From Treponema sp. (GTDB taxonomy: Bacteria > Spirochaetota > Spirochaetia > Treponematales > Treponemataceae), in the NCBI GenBank assembly GCA_016296655.1, contig JAEDIW010000070.1:1-8440 (forward strand): 8,440 bases of DNA, read 5' to 3'. A program made the translations under genes and the position numbers. Shown here one piece after another: positions 5,578 through 8,440 of this stretch. Numbering within the stretch: the stretch's first letter is position 1; each line of letters begins with the position of its first letter. The notes below the pieces were generated by a model. It was not told the DNA's origin. It made no database searches and was given only the letters and a program-made list of their open reading frames with translations.

Positions 5578-8337
5578 TTATTTTTTAGAGTCTACAGAAT
5601 AAATTCTTAAAGCCGGAGTTTCAGGTAAATATGCTTTTGCAACAAGATAAAAATCTTCAGCAGTGGCAGAACTTACAGCTTTGTACATATCAAGATAAAG
5701 CAGTGGATTTCCAAGAGCCTTTCCTTTCTGAATAAGAACTGCAGTTCCCTGATTATCAGAGGTTTTGTCCAGTTCGTGAAGAATCCAGAGATTTTCAAGA
5801 CGGGCAAGAAGTTCATCTTTTTCCAGGTCGATTGCTTCTTCCTGTCTGTTTCTTGAAATAAGGTCTTGAAGGTCAGCCATAAGCTGCCGGACACATTCTG
5901 TGTAAATTCTGTCTGTTACAGCTGTGTGCTTGATTTTTGTAACTGTAATCTGGCAGTAAGGAAGATCACTGTCAGGTACTGTTATTTTTACAGTCTGTTC
6001 ACCGCTGACTTTTTTCTGCATCCGTTCTTTTAATTCATAAAGAAGAGCGTTAAAAAGGGCACAGTCCGTAGAAGAAATATCAGGACTTTCCAGAATATAA
6101 AGAAGGGGATCAGAAAAATCTGTTGTGGGTATTAAAACTGCTGGACGAGGTCCTGCTTTGTCTGCGCTTATGTCTGTAAAAAACTGATGGCGCAGCTGAA
6201 GCTTTTTGATTTTTGAAGGAAGAGGTTTTTTTTCTACCTTCTGTTTAATGTTTTCTGTTGCTTTTACGGAACCCAGAGTCCCGAAAGTGTTTTCAAGAAG
6301 GGCATGCAGGCTGTCATTCTGCTGGATTCCACCTGTAAGAACAAGACCAAAGCGGGAACAATCCAGAATCAAAGGATAAGCGGCTGCAATATCAGTAAAG
6401 TCCATTTGAACAGGCTTGTCTTTTTTGTCTGCGTAGAGATTTGTAAAAGGTTTTGAATAAATGTTTCTTACTGCTTCACATAAAAGCTGAAAGTCTGGAG
6501 AACCTGTCTTAATTCTCCATTGAGTTCTAAGGTCATAACTTATTCCGTCGGCCAGGGCTGGAGTTATGTCTCCAAAGATGATTGAAGCTGCTGCACATTC
6601 AATGCAGGCCGGTGCGTCTTCTGCAGTACAGTTGATTGTAAGCAGGGAGTACTGAGAACCAGTCCATGCATTTACTGAAGCATCACTTTTTAAAACGCCG
6701 GTTTGAGTAAGTGCATCCAGCTGCCATTGAATTATAGAGGCAAGGCTGTTTACAAGGATTGAAGAAAGCCCCGCATCTTTTTCTGCAAACAGAAGCTCGC
6801 CGCCTTCGATAGAGAGGGAAATTGAAGCTGTTTTACTTCCAGGTGTGTATTTTACAGTTACAGGAATATTGTTCTGCAGAGAGAATTCTGAGAACTGAGC
6901 TTTATTTTCTTCTATAAATCTGAGGGCGCTGGCAGCCATATCCATTTCGGCTTCACCGGTTTTAGTCCGGGAACTTTTTGCGTTAAGATTTGCGTACTGA
7001 CTCTGACGGTACCAGAAACTGTTTTTTGAAGTTACCCGTTTGTAACCGGCTTTTGAAAAGTCTTTTGCATATTTTGCATAAACTGCCGTATTGCACAGAA
7101 CAAACATTACAGGTTTAGCGTTTTCAAATCTGGTATTAATATAGTCAGGCATGATTGCAGCAAGACGCTGGTTTTTGTTGAACAGGTTTTCTCCAAAATC
7201 TTTGTTTGTCTGATTGAATACTGCAAGATTTTTCATCAGCAGAGTAGAGTTGTCTGTTACAGATGTAAAGCTGGAATTCAGTTTTTTTAAGATGGATTCA
7301 AGTTCCTGCTGAGGAAGTCTGTTCTTTTCTGTTGCCATCTGGAGAAAAAGTTCACCTTGTGTTAAAGGAGATACTTTTGTTTTTTCACATAAAGTCTGAA
7401 TAATAAGGCGGCTGGAATTCTTCTGCTGGGCTGAAGATGCATCAATATAGTCAGGGGCACGGATTGCAAGATTCTTTTGTTTAATGAGAAGTCTTTTAAA
7501 CTCAGATTCAGGATTGTTAAAAACAGCTGCTATCAGGTCAGCTTCGTCCTGGGAAAAATCTGTGTACTGAAGAACAATCTGAGTAAGTTCAGGAGAAAGT
7601 TCATCATCTGTAATTACATATTTTTCAGTCTGAGTTCTGTTTTGTGTGCCTGACTGGACAGAAGGAAGGGCAGATGCCTGGGCTGCAGAAAAAATCTCAT
7701 GGGCTTTACCAAAGTGTTTTTCAGTAAGTGCAAGGGCAGAACTGTCTGTAATATTTCCGCTTATGTAAAGGGAAGAACGCTGTGGAACATAATAGAGATT
7801 TTGAATTTCGTTTAGTTCTGTACGGATTTCGGATATAGTTTTCTGATTAAAAACAGCAGGGTTTACACCGCTTTCACATTGCCATGGATTTTCCGGGAAT
7901 ACTCTGGAATCAATGGCTCCGTTTATAAGACCTGCAGGGGAAGCCGAAAAATCAGAATAAGATGTACGGAGAAGAGATAATTCTTCCTGTAATTTTTTGT
8001 CTGAAACTGAAAGACTTTTAAAATTATCTGCCAGTTCCATAAGGGCCCGTTCAACCTGGGCTGGAGCTACTGTTTTTTCAGTTTTTACAACATCCGGTGT
8101 AATTTCCAGTCCCCGAAGACGGGCATAAAGAGTAAACAGACCTGCGTTTTTATGGTTCTGATATGAAGTACCTGCATCAATATTTAATTCCATGCGAACG
8201 GCTGCAGTTGTTGTGTCCTGAAGAAAGTAGAGTGTAAGTCCGTTTTCAAGTGTAAAAATGCGGATATGGCTTCTGTTAAAGGCAAAAAGAGAGAAAGAAC
8301 AGAAGAATACAGTTAAAAAAATAATAAATCGCTTCAT
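5578..8337 (-). CDS. Secreted M16-family (insulinase-like) protein lacking the zinc site, probable pseudoprotease
   Basis: With the ATG at 8335-8337 the protein has 919 residues and starts with a signal peptide, MKRFIIFLTVFFCSFSLFA, then FNRS; a TTG seven codons upstream would put extra residues before the basic n-region. No acceptable lipobox is seen, so periplasmic location is likely. The fold is shown by LENGLTLYFL (30-39), ELADNF (101-106), LYYVPQRSSLYISGNI (181-196) and HFG (208-210), all standard M16 landmarks. A second half begins near 484 (FSLQNNIPVTVKY) with a parallel KDAGL (520-524) matching KNAGL (63-67). The HxxEH metal site should follow there, but the residues are FTLYA (68-72) in the first half and SSILV in the second. 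The loop carrying the third zinc ligand is also shortened. It is probably non-catalytic, acting in binding or as the partner of an active M16 subunit. It heads the operon with the cyclo-ligase. Confidence 0.8.
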   Translation of the reverse strand: MKRFIIFLTVFFCSFSLFAFNRSHIRIFTLENGLTLYFLQDTTTAAVRMELNIDAGTSYQNHKNAGLFTLYARLRGLEITPDVVKTEKTVAPAQVERALMELADNFKSLSVSDKKLQEELSLLRTSYSDFSASPAGLINGAIDSRVFPENPWQCESGVNPAVFNQKTISEIRTELNEIQNLYYVPQRSSLYISGNITDSSALALTEKHFGKAHEIFSAAQASALPSVQSGTQNRTQTEKYVITDDELSPELTQIVLQYTDFSQDEADLIAAVFNNPESEFKRLLIKQKNLAIRAPDYIDASSAQQKNSSRLIIQTLCEKTKVSPLTQGELFLQMATEKNRLPQQELESILKKLNSSFTSVTDNSTLLMKNLAVFNQTNKDFGENLFNKNQRLAAIMPDYINTRFENAKPVMFVLCNTAVYAKYAKDFSKAGYKRVTSKNSFWYRQSQYANLNAKSSRTKTGEAEMDMAASALRFIEENKAQFSEFSLQNNIPVTVKYTPGSKTASISLSIEGGELLFAEKDAGLSSILVNSLASIIQWQLDALTQTGVLKSDASVNAWTGSQYSLLTINCTAEDAPACIECAAASIIFGDITPALADGISYDLRTQWRIKTGSPDFQLLCEAVRNIYSKPFTNLYADKKDKPVQMDFTDIAAAYPLILDCSRFGLVLTGGIQQNDSLHALLENTFGTLGSVKATENIKQKVEKKPLPSKIKKLQLRHQFFTDISADKAGPRPAVLIPTTDFSDPLLYILESPDISSTDCALFNALLYELKERMQKKVSGEQTVKITVPDSDLPYCQITVTKIKHTAVTDRIYTECVRQLMADLQDLISRNRQEEAIDLEKDELLARLENLWILHELDKTSDNQGTAVLIQKGKALGNPLLYLDMYKAVSSATAEDFYLVAKAYLPETPALRIYSVDSKK

Positions 8338-8400
8338 ATTATGGAGAATTATATTCAATAAAGCTTATCGTTTCTATCGGAGGCATTGCAGGGCAAACGC

Positions 8401-8406
8401 ATTATA
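8401..8406 (-). promoter_or_regulatory. Possible -10 box for the M16-like operon
   Basis: A perfect TATAAT on the - strand lies 64 bp upstream of the preferred ATG, in the only non-coding stretch before the gene. No convincing -35 is present at 16-18 bp spacing (the 17-bp position reads CCATTT), so the call rests on the -10 alone. The rest of 8338-8440 holds no recognisable gene. AAAGGAG at 8434-8439 on the + strand could be the ribosome-binding site of a divergent gene beyond the window. Confidence 0.35.
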
Positions 8407-8440
8407 ACTGATTTTGTATTGAAAAATGGCGCAAAGGAGT

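Noticed and set aside
8421..8440. Start of a + strand gene (ATG at 8426) at the right edge
   Set aside because: Only five codons are visible, there is no SD before that ATG, and the AAAGGAG at 8434-8439 points to a start further right. Too little sequence to call.

Overview
The window looks like a chromosomal segment of a low-to-moderate G+C spirochaete, most probably a Treponema-type host or gut commensal. That assignment is inference from the protein families, from the way the genes read, and from a GC-rich extragenic element whose reading frames I recall from Treponema annotations. No rRNA or other decisive marker is present.

Left part (1-2505, + strand). The window opens inside the C-terminal end of an IS1182-type DDE transposase, followed by two hairpins, the second a strong rho-independent terminator. 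After a small GC-rich islet comes a complete biotin ECF transporter operon: the substrate-binding protein BioY, the ATPase BioM/EcfA and the coupling protein BioN/EcfT. The genes overlap or nearly abut. Directly in front of bioY lies a perfect 13-bp inverted repeat with a 14-bp centre that contains the BirA operator half-sites TTGTAAACC and GGTTTACAA (16 bp apart). It covers the probable -10 region, the start site and the ribosome-binding site. This is the clearest regulatory signal in the window: biotin uptake repressed by the biotin-protein-ligase repressor BirA.

Middle part (2509-4459, - strand). A GNAT acetyltransferase sits 13 bp downstream of an ArsB/NhaD-superfamily (SLC13-like) anion permease, and the pair forms a likely operon. 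The acetyltransferase converges on bioN with only 3 bp between the stop codons and no obvious terminator. Upstream of the permease start codon is a GC-rich element of about 115 bp (66% G+C over 4171-4280). Above it is a tRNA-Asn(GTT) gene with its own textbook promoter and terminator.

Right part (4490-8440, - strand). A second operon encodes, in transcription order, a secreted two-half M16-family (insulinase-like) protein that has lost the HxxEH zinc site in both halves, a 5-formyltetrahydrofolate cyclo-ligase starting 1 bp after it, and a DUF456 membrane protein 31 bp further on. The last 100 bases hold only the upstream region of the M16-like gene.

Nothing here is an obviously new defence or mobile system. 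The items most worth a second look are the BirA operator and its overlap with the translation signals, the GC-rich element abutting the permease gene, and the catalytically dead M16 protein tied to a folate enzyme.
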